DNA of 64,000 nt from Pyxicephalus adspersus (lineage: Eukaryota > Chordata > Amphibia > Anura > Pyxicephalidae). The notes beneath the pieces were generated by a model. That model ran no database searches and was not told the DNA's origin. It worked only from the letters and a program-made list of their open reading frames with translations. Both the position numbers and the translations under genes were made by a program. Positions 1 through 12,436 of this stretch are shown here, one piece after another (positions within the stretch are counted from its first letter, which is position 1; every line of letters begins with the position of its first letter). Where the stretch lies: contig NC_092868.1 of the NCBI RefSeq assembly GCF_032062135.1, forward strand, positions 46,329,686 to 46,393,685, read 5' to 3'.

Positions 1-150
1 TTCTAATATAATAAATAAATATAATAATTATACCCGGGAGTTAATCCTAAGAATTACAGGCCCACAATATAAACAAAAATTTCTACGCAAAAAAAATAGG
101 ATCACTTTTTGCATCAAAAAATGACAAAATTAGAACGCTAGGGGGGTTAA
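1..150. mobile_element. End of a TTAA-type DNA transposon (truncated by window edge)
   Basis: The stretch ends in a terminal motif (CGCTAGGGGGGTTAA) that resembles the ends of the larger copy at 51153-51726. Only one end is inside the window. The TTAA at the border suggests a piggyBac- or Kolobok-like target; this is inference from the terminus alone. Confidence 0.4.
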
Positions 151-780
151 AAGAGTTTTGGTATGTGATCTACCCTTCTATATAAAGTAAAATTGTAGTG
201 ATAGGTCAGCTTTAGATGAACTACATCTCTTCCCCATAAAAAGGAAAATGCTTATCGTGGGTTTTTGTGCTGTAAGTGACTTGGCAAATATTGTAAAGCT
301 GTCCTGGGATGGTTTTCCAAAGCTGTCCTGGGATTCTTCTAAAGTCTAGAATGAGGAAACATACAGGCCCCTAATGGACCATTAATCCACTATGTTCCTA
401 TATCCCTGTCATGAACAGGGGTCCAAATGGTAGCAGGGGTAACTGACATGTCCAGATACTGGGTGTTCAAACAATAGCTTGAAACATGAAAAACCCTGAT
501 AGGGCCAAGTTGCCAACCACTGGTTGTTCACCAAAGCATGATGGGTCACCCACAAGAAAAAATAGGTTTTCTTGCTAATGGCTCACGGGTTGAAGACCTT
601 CAACATCCCAGTGTAGGCAGCAGAAGAATGAGGTCACAGAAGCAAGAAAATAAACTAACACAGAAACTCACAGAAGGCTCTGGGGTCACTGAAGACATAG
701 GGGCTATGAAATGCATTAGATACAGGGGCAGATGTTTCAGCACTAACAGAGCCACTTAAACATTGAGTGGCCTGCTGCTA
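151..780. other. Unassigned sequence, perhaps the 3' part or LTR of the adjacent Gypsy relic
   Basis: No gene is recognised. A short direct repeat, AAAGCTGTCCTGGGAT, occurs twice near 295-336. The stretch lies directly downstream (minus strand) of the Gypsy pol relic and could hold its LTR, but no clear TG...CA pair was found. The 73-residue ORF here has no protein-like features. Confidence 0.3.
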
Positions 781-789
781 CACCTTTAA

Positions 790-3060
790 TCAACACACTT
801 GAATAGTTAACAAGACCTGGCACCGAGGAGACTCCTGGACCAAAGTATTGGTATAAAAGGATATTGGAGAAATAATGTTTTTACCATTTAAGGCAATCAG
901 ATAGTGACGTCTTACAGAGAATCCAGAATTTCATGGAGTTCCAGAAGTAGCAGGAGACCCTTTTAGGGCCACAATCTTGGGAAGCGAGACAAAGTTGAAA
1001 TGCAGAGGTAGATAGCGTTTGTAGTAAAATAGATTGATTTTTAGCAGAGGCTATATATGATCCAAAAAAGTGGAATGGAGCAATCATCAAGGAATGGATC
1101 CTGAGATGTATGTATTTGGTATCCAGCAATGTTGAAGGCGAGAAGCCTTTCGACAATGCCAGGCTTCATATTCAAGGCTACCAAAATTTGGTTAAAATCT
1201 TTTTGCACAATACTCAATATGCTCAATAGCCTGTTGGCTGTGGGTGGAATAGATGGTGTCTTACAGGACTAGGGTCCAAGGTTTTGATCTCACCCAGGAA
1301 ACTGCATGGACTTTTATTTATTATGCCCTTGTTCATGTTGATTTCCTCCCCATCACAAAAACATTTTACTTGGTTAATTGGCTTCTCTTAAAAATGTTCT
1401 TGGACTTTATTAATGTCCTATGATAGGAACATATTAGGGACATTAGACTGTAAATTCCCTTAAGAAAGTTATTAACTCTATAAAGCCATTCAGAACATGC
1501 TTCTAAAAATAAATAAATAATCTCTGAGGTGTTGGGTAAGGTTATATATAGATGTTTATAGGACTTCACACAAAATGGGGACTGCTGGGTTCTGAAATTC
1601 GGTTAAATATTGAGCAATTTTGGCCCATGGCAAGAAAGGAATCAAATTTTTATGAAGGGCAAACTGAAGGTCTTGAAGATATAGCTGTTTGTTCCCTTTC
1701 AGTATTGACATTAGTTTGGTGATGGTAGTTCAGGGAGTATTGTGGTTTGATACCAAGCAATTTACAGAAAACATTACAGAGCAAGGAGGCATACCATATA
1801 GCCCAATGATCTCAGGATGTAGAAAGACATGAGTGACCTGGCCAAAAGCACCGAGGGAGGTACAACAAATGCATAATATTGGCATCAAATGAGCATTTAG
1901 CCACTGGAAGGTGGAAGATCAATAGAGAAGTGGAACCTGCGTGTTTGGTAAACACCAGAATGTCAAGAAAGCTTAGAGGTGTGGCCCAACAAAAGAATCT
2001 AGTTGTTAACTTTGGATGTACCAGAGTTTTTCCTAGATGAATGGCTGATTCCTGTTCAGGGACAGAATATGAGTAGTGGGGATACTGATGTTTTTGTTCA
2101 ACATGACCTCAAAATCCTGGAAGACAAATGCAATGAATGCCCAATCATGTGCGAAGAAATATAAAAACATTTTTGAATGCAAATGACTGGGTGGTGAAAA
2201 TCACGAGTTTCACCCTATTTACTAAGATATGTAAATTATCCCTGTGTTTGCAGATAATTCAGTTTGCTAAGTGATCATTTCCTTTAGTAAATCATCACCC
2301 TTGTGTCAACTCTGGAGTTAGTGGATTCGGGCTCAAAAGAGATATAAAGTCAATTCTTTCGGACGCATTGCAGGTCATAGCAGACATTCTTTCTGTAGGT
2401 AAGCTGATCTGGCAAAATGGTTACTATTTCATTGCAGATCATAAAAGGCTTTTATAACAAAAAGGTGAAGACAGGTGGGGAGCAACAGCTAAATGGCATC
2501 ACAAAGTATTTATAGTGACCAACCCTAAAATACAGTGTTCAAGAATACAGTCTTCAACTTGTCAAGCTCCTTGATCTAGTGGTGGAACCCTGTGGTTCTT
2601 CAGGAGACGATCAAGGAGTCTTGCAATTGGCTAACACTTCCTGATTGTGATTGCATCCCGGATAATCAATACAGGGGATGAGAGTGCTATCCTTCTTTGT
2701 AACAAATAGTTATGATTACTCAGCCAGTGAGGATAATTTTAGAAAAAAACTTCTTATGAGTTTCTTGACACTCTATCAACTCATCCTCACAGTGGCCTGA
2801 AATGTAGGCAAATACTTTGGAAATAGCCAAGGAAAGGGGATTCACAGATATGACATTGGAGAGGCATATGGAATTATGGAAGGGTCCCAAGAAGACAGCT
2901 GGAAAAAGGACCAATACAAGACTGGGAAATGCTTTTGGAGTCAAGGAAGTCCCAGGATGACCAATGAAGTGGCTTGAGGATGAACTAGGGACTCAATGGA
3001 CTCATGAAGCACAGAGGCAGATTCGTAGAGGCAGGGAATGTGATTCTACAGCTTAGGTTC
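790..3060 (-). pseudogene. Degenerate Ty3/Gypsy (chromovirus-type) pol relic
   Basis: Read on the minus strand from high to low coordinates, fragments follow the order of a vertebrate Ty3/Gypsy pol. At 2720-2985 there is the protease-to-RT linker, with GLPW followed by an LGPFHNS-like block and VNPLSL. Near 2650-2710 is the RT motif FVTKKD...PCIDYPG, matching the family's KKDG..RPCIDYRGLN. Near 2430-2520 is GHYKYFVMPF, matching the RT palm block GHYEYLVMPFG. At 1650-1830 is an integrase-core relic with YHHQTN..TERE (family: YHPQTNGQTER) and a PWAK block. A chromodomain-like remnant may lie near 800-880. Stops and frameshifts are frequent in every frame, so it cannot make Pol. The identification rests on motif order and similarity to known families; borders are approximate. 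Confidence 0.72.
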
Positions 3061-3217
3061 ACTTCTTAAAGCAGGAATGGAGTTGCTCCTGAATCAGGGA
3101 AGGCATCCAGGATGTTAATGCACTGGTACAGCTACAGTGATAATGTGTGATGCTGGGATCAAAACATAGAATGCAGATATGTTGGAATGTGCAAAATATG
3201 GTACTGGCAATGTCATT

Positions 3218-3408
3218 TGATTTATTGTAATACACTTTCATCAATGAAGCTTGGTGATCCACTAAACCTGGAATGGATCTGGTCCAGGAATCAAAACATT
3301 TGCTAGCAAATGATTTTAGGGAAATTTATTCCAGGTTTGCCAGAACACCCAGCTTTTCTGATGAAAGTGTATTCTCTCCAGCCTTGGATAACTTTAATAA
3401 ATCAGGCC
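3218..3408. mobile_element. Palindromic MITE, family A (TGATTTATTAAAG...), copy 1
   Basis: The two halves are inverted repeats of each other: ACACTTTCATCAATGAAGC near the left is answered by GATGAAAGTGTATTCTC on the right, and the end is TTTAATAAATCAGGCCC. The centre carries GGTCCAGGAATCAAAACATT. The left tip is eroded. Related copies are at 9983, 24001, 26054, 42618 and 53101. Confidence 0.75.
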
Positions 3409-4811
3409 CATTAAGTCAGTTTTCCCACTTTTATTTTAGGTTTAATAATGTAAACAATCCTGTTTTTATTTAATAGTTAACAAGAGGTCCAGTCTTATAA
3501 CCCCAATGAATATAACCCTAGTCTGGAGTGATAATTAAACAGGTAGTGACTTTGCTGGTAGTTATGTGAATTAAAAAATGTGAACTTTACTGTTATTTTT
3601 TTAATATTTATAAACCTGATTGGCCTTTAGACCTGTCCATCCTTAACCTAGACTGAATGTTGCAGTATAGAATATTAAAAGGGGCTGATATCAAAGCAAA
3701 TCCAATAACTATAAACATTCCTTTTTAGGATTATAATTCACATTTTCCTCACTTTACAATGTTTACTTCTGTTAATTGTTAATAATGAAGGAAATTACGT
3801 ACAACACTGCTACACATTCCCTTTAAATCCTCTGAGCTTGCAGTGGGGGGTCACACAAAGTCTTACAGGAGCAATAGGCAGCAATTTATGCAATTTTCAA
3901 AACTATTCACATGAAAACAAAGCCACTGTGAACAGCAATTATTGCAAACCTATGACCAGGCATAAAACAGCTCAAACAACTAATGTAATCTGTCAGAAAG
4001 TTCTTTTCCTACAGTATAGGGTTGATCTACTAAAGGGATATAGACTGTCCACACAAAAAAGTAAACTATCCCTTGCAAGGTAATAATCCACACTGGTAAG
4101 TCAAGACCCTAAATTCCTTTAAATAAACACCCACCTTGTGTCAACCCTAATTGTATCATGGGCACCTTATTATTTATTTTACCCATAATACAAGGAGAAA
4201 CAAGTTATTTTTAATCATACCTTACCTATCCAAGATGGAACATTTGTGCTTCTTCAGTGGAACAAGATGGCTATAAATTATCATATATGTTGGGCAAATA
4301 AATGCAGTATCTTCAGTTCCTTTGCTGTATGCTCTCATATCAAAAATCTATTTATGATGCCCACCCATCAGAGATAACAGCTTGCAGAAACTCTGCAATT
4401 CCCCAAATGGGAAGGGGCTAGCTCAAACAGCGTTACTGTAAGTAACTATTTGCATAAACTAATGGATTTGAATAGGATATACGCGTACATCATTTGAGGG
4501 ATACACATTGCTCATAATGTCATGTTATTTATAAAGACTCCTCTGCAGGTTTTCCGCATCATTCCAAATTTGTATTAACCAACCCTACAATAAATATGCA
4601 ATTGTTTCTGTACATGTCCGGGAAAATATTATTAAGCTTGATGTTGCATGAAACAAAAGACACAATAGCTAAACTCCAGTATAAAATTCAAAAGTTCTGG
4701 TATTTAAAAAAGTTTACACATATAGGGTTCAGAAGTCAGTTGCAATGCATCTCCAAACTAATAACATTCTCTAAAGTGTTTCATTTATCCCATGGGCTCA
4801 TGAGATTGTAT
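3409..4811. other. AT-rich intergenic sequence
   Basis: No gene, RNA or clear repeat recognised. The 81-residue ORF at 3838-4083 is not protein-like. The part around 4020-4085 (TCTACTAAAGGGATA...) may be another old palindromic element. Confidence 0.4.
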
Positions 4812-4935
4812 TAATATTATTATTATTAATAATAATATTAATATTAATAATAAACAGGATTTATTTAGCGCCAACATATTACCCAGCGCTGTACAAAAAA
4901 TACGGGTTGCAAATGACAGACGAATACGAATAAAG
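4812..4935 (-). mobile_element. L2-type LINE 3' tail with (TAA/TTA) repeat
   Basis: An ATT/TAA microsatellite is followed by AACAGGATTTATTTAGCGCC, then CAGCGCTGTACAAA and a GCAAATGACAGACGAATACG-like block. The same tail follows the LINE ORF relic at 45893-46623, so this is a short 5'-truncated LINE copy on the minus strand. Confidence 0.7.
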
Positions 4936-5456
4936 CCTATTAGATGGGTGAAATGCGTTAGGGATTTTTTTAGTTTTTTGAATGAACTAAACTTTTGAAT
5001 TTCATCCTAAAATCCAATTATCATGTCTTTTACTCAGCTCAATATTACAAGCAAAGTTGGTGCTCTCTAGCTTGCACTGGCAGCCAGAATCCAAATCATG
5101 ACATTCGTATCTGAGGAGCTGTGTTCTGTACTTTGTCTTCTGAAGCATGACTTGAGCTCCAAATCCCTGGAACCTCTTATATGCATATTTTAAACCTTAA
5201 CGTCTCCAGAATGGGCTTGTCCCTTCTCCCTCCCATACTTTCCTATTGACCAGTAAGGCTGCCCATTATGATGATGGAATAATAGGACTGCGAGTGAGAT
5301 ATGTAGGGAGAAGCAAGCTCTTGGCATGGGTAGGAAATGTTGAGATTTAAGGAAGGTTTTGTGGAGCTCAAGAAGACTTTCAAAAATATCTAAGGGCTCT
5401 ATTTATGAAACAGGGAATCTTACATTACCTCAAATATTTCCTTGTGTAAATCAATT
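4936..5456. other. Unassigned intergenic sequence
   Basis: Nothing recognised except ordinary mixed-composition DNA. Confidence 0.4.
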
Positions 5457-5932
5457 ACAGGTGGTCCCCGGGTTACATACGAAATAGGGACTGTAGGTTT
5501 GTTCTTAAGTTGAATCCATATGTAAGTCAGAACAGGTACATTATTTTAATAAATGCAATTAGGACAGATGTTTGTCTCAACATTATTAGGAAGTGAGGTG
5601 TCAGTTACTGTATAAAATCCTCACTGTGAGTTGATCACAAACAAAGCAAAAAAAAAAAAAACTTTATGGAACCTAGACATTCATTAACTTCTGGAGCAAG
5701 CTGTGCTTTGATATGCAAAAAGAAACAACTGAAGAGTTTGTCTTGGTCATTAAAGAAATACAAGAGCTTTCATAAGAGCTCAGTCTCAGCTGTGTTTAGG
5801 AAAAGATTTCTTCTGCAAATCTTGTCCCCCTCCCTCCATCAAGCTTCCGTCCTGCACAGGAATGAGCAGGAAAGCCCCGTTCGTATCTAGAAGTTGTCCG
5901 TATGTCAGATTTCCTTAACCTGGGGACCTATA
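5457..5932 (+). mobile_element. TA-target MITE, family B, copy 1
   Basis: The left terminus is ACAGGTGGTCCCCGGGTTAC; the right end, around TTAACCTGGGGACCTAT, is its inverted partner. The interior is nearly the same as in the copies at 22451-22937, 34516-34993 and 55289-55755. The 74-residue ORF inside belongs to the repeat and is not a gene. Length about 480 bp. Confidence 0.8.
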
Positions 5933-6035
5933 CTGCTATTAAAACACAAAGACCTGGAAGATTTAAGGTTTGAGGGAATGTCAGATTCCTTGTTTTATAA
6001 CTAAAGCCCTAAATATTAGTAATAGGGCATACATT

Positions 6036-6359
6036 TACCGTATTTTTCGGACTATAAGACGCTCCGGCCTATAAGACGCACCCAATTTTGAAGGAGAAAA
6101 ACCTAGAAAAAAAAGATTCTGAACAAAATACTAAAAAATCTAGGATGAGAGAAAGAGCCACAGCTTCCCATCCAAGAGCATGCGGAGGCGACGGAGACGG
6201 AGAGACCACACAGAGTCACCCACCGTACCACCCGATTCGGGTAAGTGCAGGTATCGGTGGGTGGCTTATTTGCGGGGGGGGCCTTATTTTAAATTTTTTT
6301 CTAAAAAGGGGGGGCTGTCTTATTTGATGGCCCTGCCTTATCATCGGGGAAACACGGTA
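6036..6359 (+). mobile_element. Non-autonomous DNA transposon with TACCG termini
   Basis: Begins TACCGTATTTTTCGGACTAT with repeated ATAAGACGC blocks and ends in the inverse of TACCGTGTTTCCCCGATGAT. Both terminal styles are widespread in vertebrate repeats. I do not assign a superfamily. The two overlapping 72-79 residue ORFs are repeat-derived. Confidence 0.65.
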
Positions 6360-6479
6360 GGAGGGGGTTTACCTGGTGTGGGACCAAGGAATTTCTGATG
6401 GCAGCACTTGTTGACCTTGCAAAGAATACCCAATGGTGTGCAAGGAAATCTCAAAAACAAGATGTTTCAGTGCACATGA

Positions 6480-7240
6480 TTGCATAGTTGAGGTCTTTCA
6501 AGCTTTATCTTATTGAGAAAGCTAATTGAATTATCCATTGCAAGGGAATATTTGTTTTGTTAACAGCATATATTCCATTAGTACATCAGTCCCAATGGGA
6601 CGTTTAGCTGCCTGGATTTATAATACCAGCCACTTGAAGAAGTACAAAAAAATTGCAATACCTGCAAGCAAGAAACTTTCCGGCTACACCTTATTTTTAC
6701 ACCATTTCTCTTGCTTTTTTTTTAGAAGTTGAATTTCTTAATTGAATAGTCCTCCAGCCCTGAAATTTATAAGCTCGCTATGAGATGCATGGCATATAAC
6801 ACAAGTCTCCGATGGCATTGAGATACAAAAAGCAATTTTTTTGATTTGATTAACACATCGAACATGGCATTGTTCCTGTCAGCGGCTTAACAAATTGTAT
6901 TTTCATTGCATTTCTTTGGCAATCTTTTATTATGCATAAGTCACATCTGTCAAAAACAGTCTTCTCTGGGTTCCATAAATAAAAGAAAAATGAAACTGCT
7001 TGGAAAATTGGATCAGAAACTTGTGATTAGCATCCGCTATGTTCTAATCCACTTCACTTTATAATATTACAGGCTTGCAGCCAGAGCAATTGACGGCTTA
7101 TGTCTGAGCACGTGTCAACACCTGGCGTTGTGATGAGCCGGCTTTTTTCTCATAAGTCGCAGCTCAGACATTGCTGGTTAATAGGGGATTGTGTTTTGGA
7201 ACCAGGACAATTTAACCAGAATCAGAGATCTTAAAAGCAG
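6480..7240. promoter_or_regulatory. Candidate conserved non-coding element (possible enhancer)
   Basis: A stretch free of recognisable repeats, with complex, non-coding-looking sequence: several TAAT-type sites, a CACGTG E-box at 7109-7116 (GCACGTGT), and a dyad-rich block around 7080-7190. It resembles vertebrate conserved non-coding DNA in style only. Conservation cannot be tested from one sequence. Confidence 0.25.
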
Positions 7241-9419
7241 AGATTCCCCCATGAAAGTGCTGAAGTCCAGTGCTCAGCAAGAACAAAATAGATAAATGAA
7301 TGATTATCAGATGTTTCATGTTTAAGTTAATTTCTTTAGTTTAACTGTATAATTGTGTCTAACTTGACCACATGGTGCTCAGTGCATTAAAGGGTAAGGA
7401 CATTTTTCGTATCTTTTGCACCCACCTAAATAGGTCTAGCCGCCTACAAATCACTGTATTTACCTATGTTGTTTATCTAGGCTCATAGCATTGTTTGTAT
7501 CCCTATTCTTGAGCCAACATATTCATCTGCAAAGACCTGTAGGTCAACGTAGGACTTACAGACAAAATAGAAGCTGATCTTCCAACCATCCCCCTAGATG
7601 TTTATGCATTGTAGCCTTTAGAAAATTCTGGGCCCGATACTAGGTGAACCTCCTGTTCACCTAGTATCCTTCATGTCTTCATGTTCCAGCAGTGCCAAAG
7701 CCTCTTTTGATCCGGGGCCCAATACAGAAATTGCCCTTATGGTGATCCTAAGTTTTGGGAACCATATGGCAAGTGTATGGAATTTGGATCAAGAAACCGG
7801 CAGCAGGATGTAGACAATGCCTGGACCTTGGAGAGAAATCAAGCAAATATAATGATTTGGGGTGGATGGCTGACCCAAAGAAATCCTTCTTCTAGTTCAT
7901 GTATTGGTCAGGATAATGTATTGATACAGGTTCCGGCTGCCAAAGTGAAAAGACAAGGGTCACCTGTATGTAAGGACTTTATTCATTATAAAGATGTTTA
8001 GGTTTTCTGTTTTTATTACATCCATTAGTTTAGACTCAGGGATGTCATAACTGGGTCTCTATGCTATATGATACAAGCTGGGGGCTGTTCATAGCTTCTT
8101 GAAAACATCACAGCACCCTATATTAGTTTTCTTCCCAGAAGCCCCTAGCCCTGATAATATGAAAATTCCTTGATAGGTTGATGTCGGTCTGGAGCAACAA
8201 TTGTTGCATTTGTATTCACACCACCCAAGGTTTTTCCCACATGTGAAGCTAAGACTCCTTGATTGAAAAAATGAAATTCAACTGTTGCATCAATACCCTT
8301 GGGGAGCAACTGTTCTTTCCCCAGTCAATCAGCTACACTCGGCCTCAAGGTCTCCCAAAAGATATGGGCATTTGGTTGGCTAGGTCCCAAGCCCAGGTTG
8401 TCTAGGCCCCATAAGCTCTTCCTGTTTACTGGCCAATTGCTCCCAACCACCTTTTCCCCAAATCTTCCAATATCTCTTTCTCTTTAACCTACCTCACTGT
8501 GGTTGGTGCTCAAGGAGGAGATAAACAGCCCTTATCTGAGATATGCCCCTTCTCTGCTATATACAGAGAAGTATTCCCGACAACAGGAGGTGACCACCAG
8601 TTACCAGATCACCAGACCACCAGTTGGGAGGTTCAAAAATCCACACTCCAATATCACCATACCCAGCATGGAAACTTCTAGATTCCGTTAGACTCTAACC
8701 AGGAACATTCTCTTCAACAAAAAAGGCCCTTCCACTACATATTAAAGTGCTGGGTCAAGGTACGTTAGATTCAATCAAGGGAATGAGGTGGGCTCCCCCT
8801 AACTTACTGCAACTTCCCATGCACAGGCGAATCAAGGTTTGTACAGGAGAAGAGTCTGTACAACTGTGCAAGACTAATTTTGAAGATTTAGTTCTACTGT
8901 AATAAAAAGGCTAAAGTTCTCTCCTTCAAACCTTCAAAAATATGAAGGCTACCTTTCTTAGAAAACTAAATTCAGGACATAAAATTTGCATCAAAAGTAT
9001 TCTTTACATGTCATTCACTGCAATGAAAATGTTAAAAAAATATTGCAGTCTACAAAAGCAATCTATCAGAGCATCACCATATTTTCCCCATAGGATTTGT
9101 CAGAACAATGCATGCCTCTCCTGAAATGTGTGGTCAAAACAGCAATCTCAAGATGTCAGCACAATAATGCTTTGCAGACAGGAGGCTTTCCACTTCTTCA
9201 AATCTTTAAATCAAACTTGACGTTTTACGTAATAACAACATAATTCATTTTGGCACCTCAGAAAATTTAAACTTGTCTAAGTAAAAATAGAGCAAAGAAA
9301 ACTGAAGTCATTGATGAAAATCGCAGACACCTAATACATAATAATTCATGGCTGAACAAGTGTTCTATAATGCAATTAATTTACATGGTTCTTCTCCTAG
9401 TATGCCTAACAGGACACAG
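7241..9419. other. Intergenic sequence with one old repeat
   Basis: No gene recognised. A block at about 7625-7780 (TACTAGGTGAACCTCCTGTT, a small palindrome, followed by TTCCAGCAGTGCCAAAG) has a diverged relative at about 48870-48990, so it is an old dispersed repeat. ORFs at 7777, 8299 and 8499 show no protein features. Confidence 0.4.
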
Positions 9420-9670
9420 AGTAGGGCTGGGCTGAGACAGATAAGATACCTGCTGCAGGGGGCATAGCAAGGAAGAAATTCTTTCCTGCTACTGCAATAT
9501 TCAGGAACCAGCTGTCAAAATGACAGCTCAGATGTCAAATTGACAGCACTGACATTACACAGGAAGATCAGTGTTCTCCCTCTGTAACCAGCTCTGATAG
9601 CTGTAAGAGCTGTAATCTCCTTGTGTAATCTAGAGGACTAAGCTCTAAATTTAACAGCTCATGTCCTGCT
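9420..9670. repeat. Stretch with repeated CAGCTGTCA / TGACAGCT dyads
   Basis: AGCTGTCAAAATGACAGCTC forms a perfect short hairpin at about 9511-9528, followed by further TGTCAAATTGACAGCA and AGCTCTGATAGCTGTAAGAG dyads. This may be an old SINE or MITE; identity unknown. Confidence 0.35.
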
Positions 9671-9982
9671 CATAATTCATTCTTAACTATTGTAGTTTCC
9701 ATTAATAAATTCTTTTCGTAAACCCTATTTTTTTATTTTTTGCTGATATACTTTATGTACAAATTTTAATTTCCTGAAGTTCCAAATAAAAAAAATTCTT
9801 TGCACTAGAAAATTCTGCTAAAGGAAAACTTGACCAAATCCTATGACCAAGTAAGAAGTCCTGCTTCTTCTTCACAAATACCCCAGGATGAAGGTATGCC
9901 CTAGTTCATCTGGAGCATATCAGAGGTAACAGAAGAAGATAATGAGCAACAGAGCTATGAGGATCCTACATCACAATGACCC

Positions 9983-10070
9983 TGATTTATTACAGATCTC
10001 CAAGACTGGGAAGGTAGACTATCATGGTGGGACCTGGGTGATCCATGATAGACTAGCTTTGAAAAAATCA
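9983..10070. mobile_element. Palindromic MITE family A, short internally deleted copy
   Basis: Begins TGATTTATTACAGATCTCCA, has the ACTATCATGGTGGGACCTGG variant interior and ends near AAAAAATCAGACCC. The middle is missing, leaving about 90 bp. Confidence 0.6.
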
Positions 10071-10584
10071 GACCCAATATATGAACAAACTAGAGAATCC
10101 TAGAGACCTATGAAATGACGATAATGGAACTTTTACATTGATTTACCATAATCATGAATCTGCCTTTGGATTAAGGTTATATATATTCCCAATCCCCTTT
10201 TTGAAGCCACACTAAAGTTTTTAGGCACAGGTCAGTGCACATGTTTCATGTCTTCAGTGGCTCTATGAAAGAGCTTGCTTGAAGGCAGTTGAAATGAGTA
10301 CAAAATATATTCTAATAAAAGATCTGCCAGCTGCCCAACAGGCTGAGCTGACTACCCAGAAGAAAGTTCGAAGAAAGAGCTCCAGTGTTCCATGGGGTTC
10401 AGGGTCAAGGTGCACCTTAGTGATTGATACTTTAGAATTCCCACTCATGCCTCTCAGGCTGTCCTTCAAATCAAATGCCCCCCAGGGGATCTCCAGAGGT
10501 TAACATAGAAAAAAATGGCCATAATCAAAAATGACAAATGTAACTTTATTGTTGATTTGTCACCCTGATCCCCTTCTCCTATAC
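10071..10584. other. Unassigned intergenic sequence
   Basis: No feature recognised apart from the 8-bp target site TCCTATAC at 10577-10584, duplicated on the far side of the following hAT element. Confidence 0.4.
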
Positions 10585-11300
10585 CGGGGGTCGGCAACCC
10601 GCGGCTCCAGAGCCGCATGCGGCTCTTTTTCACCTTTGCCGCGGCTCCGCTGCGGCTCCGGAAATGTGTCACGCGGGCTGGAGTCTTTCACTGGCTGGCT
10701 GCGGCGCGCTCCTGAAGAATGGGAGGCGCCGCCTGACCTGTCAGGCTGCTCGCCGCGGAGGATTACGTGTGTGCTTCCGCTGGCTGGCAGCCTATCAGAG
10801 AGGCCGCCAGCCTATCAGAGAGGTCGCCAGACTGCCGCTGCCGAGCCTGCCATAAAGAAGAGGACCGGGCTGAAGGAAGGCGCATGATTCGCTCTCAGGA
10901 GGTAAGTCACACTTTTTTTTTCTGGCCTGGACTCTGGCACATTATAGGGGGGCTATTGGACTCTGGCACATTATATGGGGGGCCTGGACTCTTGGACTCT
11001 GGCACATTATATGGGGGGCCTGGACTCTGGCATTATATGGGGGGCCTGGATATATTTTATAATATAATATATATAATATATAAATATATAATTATAATAT
11101 ATTTTACATTGTTAAGTGAAAAAGTCCTTTTTTTCTTCAGATTGACAGCTAACTGCATGATCCTGTATATAGCATTAAGGTAAGAAACAATATATGCAGT
11201 GTTAGATTTGTTTTATAATGGTTTTGCGGCTCCAAGTTTTTTTTTCTTTTCGAAAACGGGTCCAAGTGGCTCTTTATGTCTTAAAGGTTGCAGACCCCTG
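10585..11300. mobile_element. Non-autonomous hAT transposon (716 bp) with 8-bp target duplication
   Basis: Left terminus CGGGGGTCGGCAACCCGCGG and right terminus GGTTGCAGACCCCTG are inverted repeats. TCCTATAC flanks both sides (10577-10584 and 11301-11308), a perfect 8-bp duplication as expected for hAT. The GC-rich left part contains GCGGCTCCAGAGCCGC, and the interior carries four imperfect copies of a GACTCTGGCACATTATATGG unit at about 10926-11050 and an AT microsatellite. The 118- and 138-residue ORFs lack transposase motifs. Confidence 0.9.
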
Positions 11301-11308
11301 TCCTATAC

Positions 11309-12084
11309 CATAGTTTATCCTGGCAGATTTGTTAATTTCCCAGGTTCTAAAACAGCCTACAATTTCTATCAGAACTAGCAATTCTGTTCTCCACAAACCT
11401 TCTACTTTAGCTATAGTTAGGCCTTAAAAAAGAGATGCTACATAGACATATCCACATACAAATTACCTTCTGCATTGATTAAAGCCAAATTGCAATCAGA
11501 ACATTGCTATTGCAGAAATTGCTTAGAATTACTGGGACACGGGGCACACAGATATTATGAAGAAATAAATGATTGCTTTACCTATTCCCTGTTCAAGAAA
11601 AGAAAATGTTAAAACTAGAGTTTTGTTAAAAAGTTCAAAAACAACTTTGGAAATAATTTTATGTAGAGAGTAATTTATGTTCGGGGCAGAGACAGTGAAT
11701 CAAGTCAACAGTGAATATAAACATGGTCAGATTCAATGGACCAATTGGATTTTTTCAGCCATCACTCTGTTTCTAAGTTTTTCACTCTGATCTCTTCAAT
11801 ATCCAACAGTGCAGTTGAATGAAAACATGATTTCCCCTTCGCTAGATTTCAACAAATATTTATGAATTAGTAACTAATAATGTGCTAATTATCTCACAAT
11901 GTTTGAGTTTTGTTTCATTTTTACATAATTATATTTGTGTGTTTGTGTGGATCAAAATTGCAGAGGATGACACTGGGCAATTTCTACACTTTTCAGTTTT
12001 GCTAATGTTTTGCCTAACTAAGAGTAATTGTATTATAATTTTTAAAGCTGACCTATTACTAGAGTGTTTACTTTACATAAAAGG
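11309..12084. other. AT-rich intergenic sequence
   Basis: No gene or repeat recognised with confidence. Confidence 0.4.
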
Positions 12085-12436
12085 GTAGACAAGGTAAATT
12101 CTGTCCTAATCGTGGGGGCAGAATATGGTATTGCAGAGCATACTCACGTCTTGCATCTCTGGCTGCCAAGACTGGAGATGCGCAGAAGCAGCTTTTTTTC
12201 CTGTAATGGAAAAAAATGCCAATCCCACGAATGTGCAGTGAGATCAGCACTCTTTTTTCCCAATTTACGTCTGCCAGAAAGAAGAAGGAAAAAGATGGTG
12301 GCACCCAGCACTTTCTCCACGCCGGGAAGAAGGTGGATTTCAGGATAACGTTGGACCCACATGAGAATAGCGTTGGGGGCTTTGCGGAAGGAATGGGGAG
12401 TGTGAGTTTTTTGTTTTTGGTTTAGTTCCACTTTAG
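12085..12436. repeat. Dispersed repeat, family D (ends TTTAGTTCCACTTTA)
   Basis: The right tip GGTTTAGTTCCACTTTAG matches the right tip of the element at 53029-53741, and the GC-richer interior has the same style. The left border is not defined. The overlapping 68-95 residue ORFs on both strands are repeat-derived. Confidence 0.4.

Noticed and set aside
844..862. TATAAAA near 850 as a promoter
   Set aside because: Lies within the Gypsy relic, with no gene downstream.
10531..11183. Overlapping 118- and 138-codon ORFs
   Set aside because: Lie in or across the hAT element and include its tandem repeats; no transposase motif.
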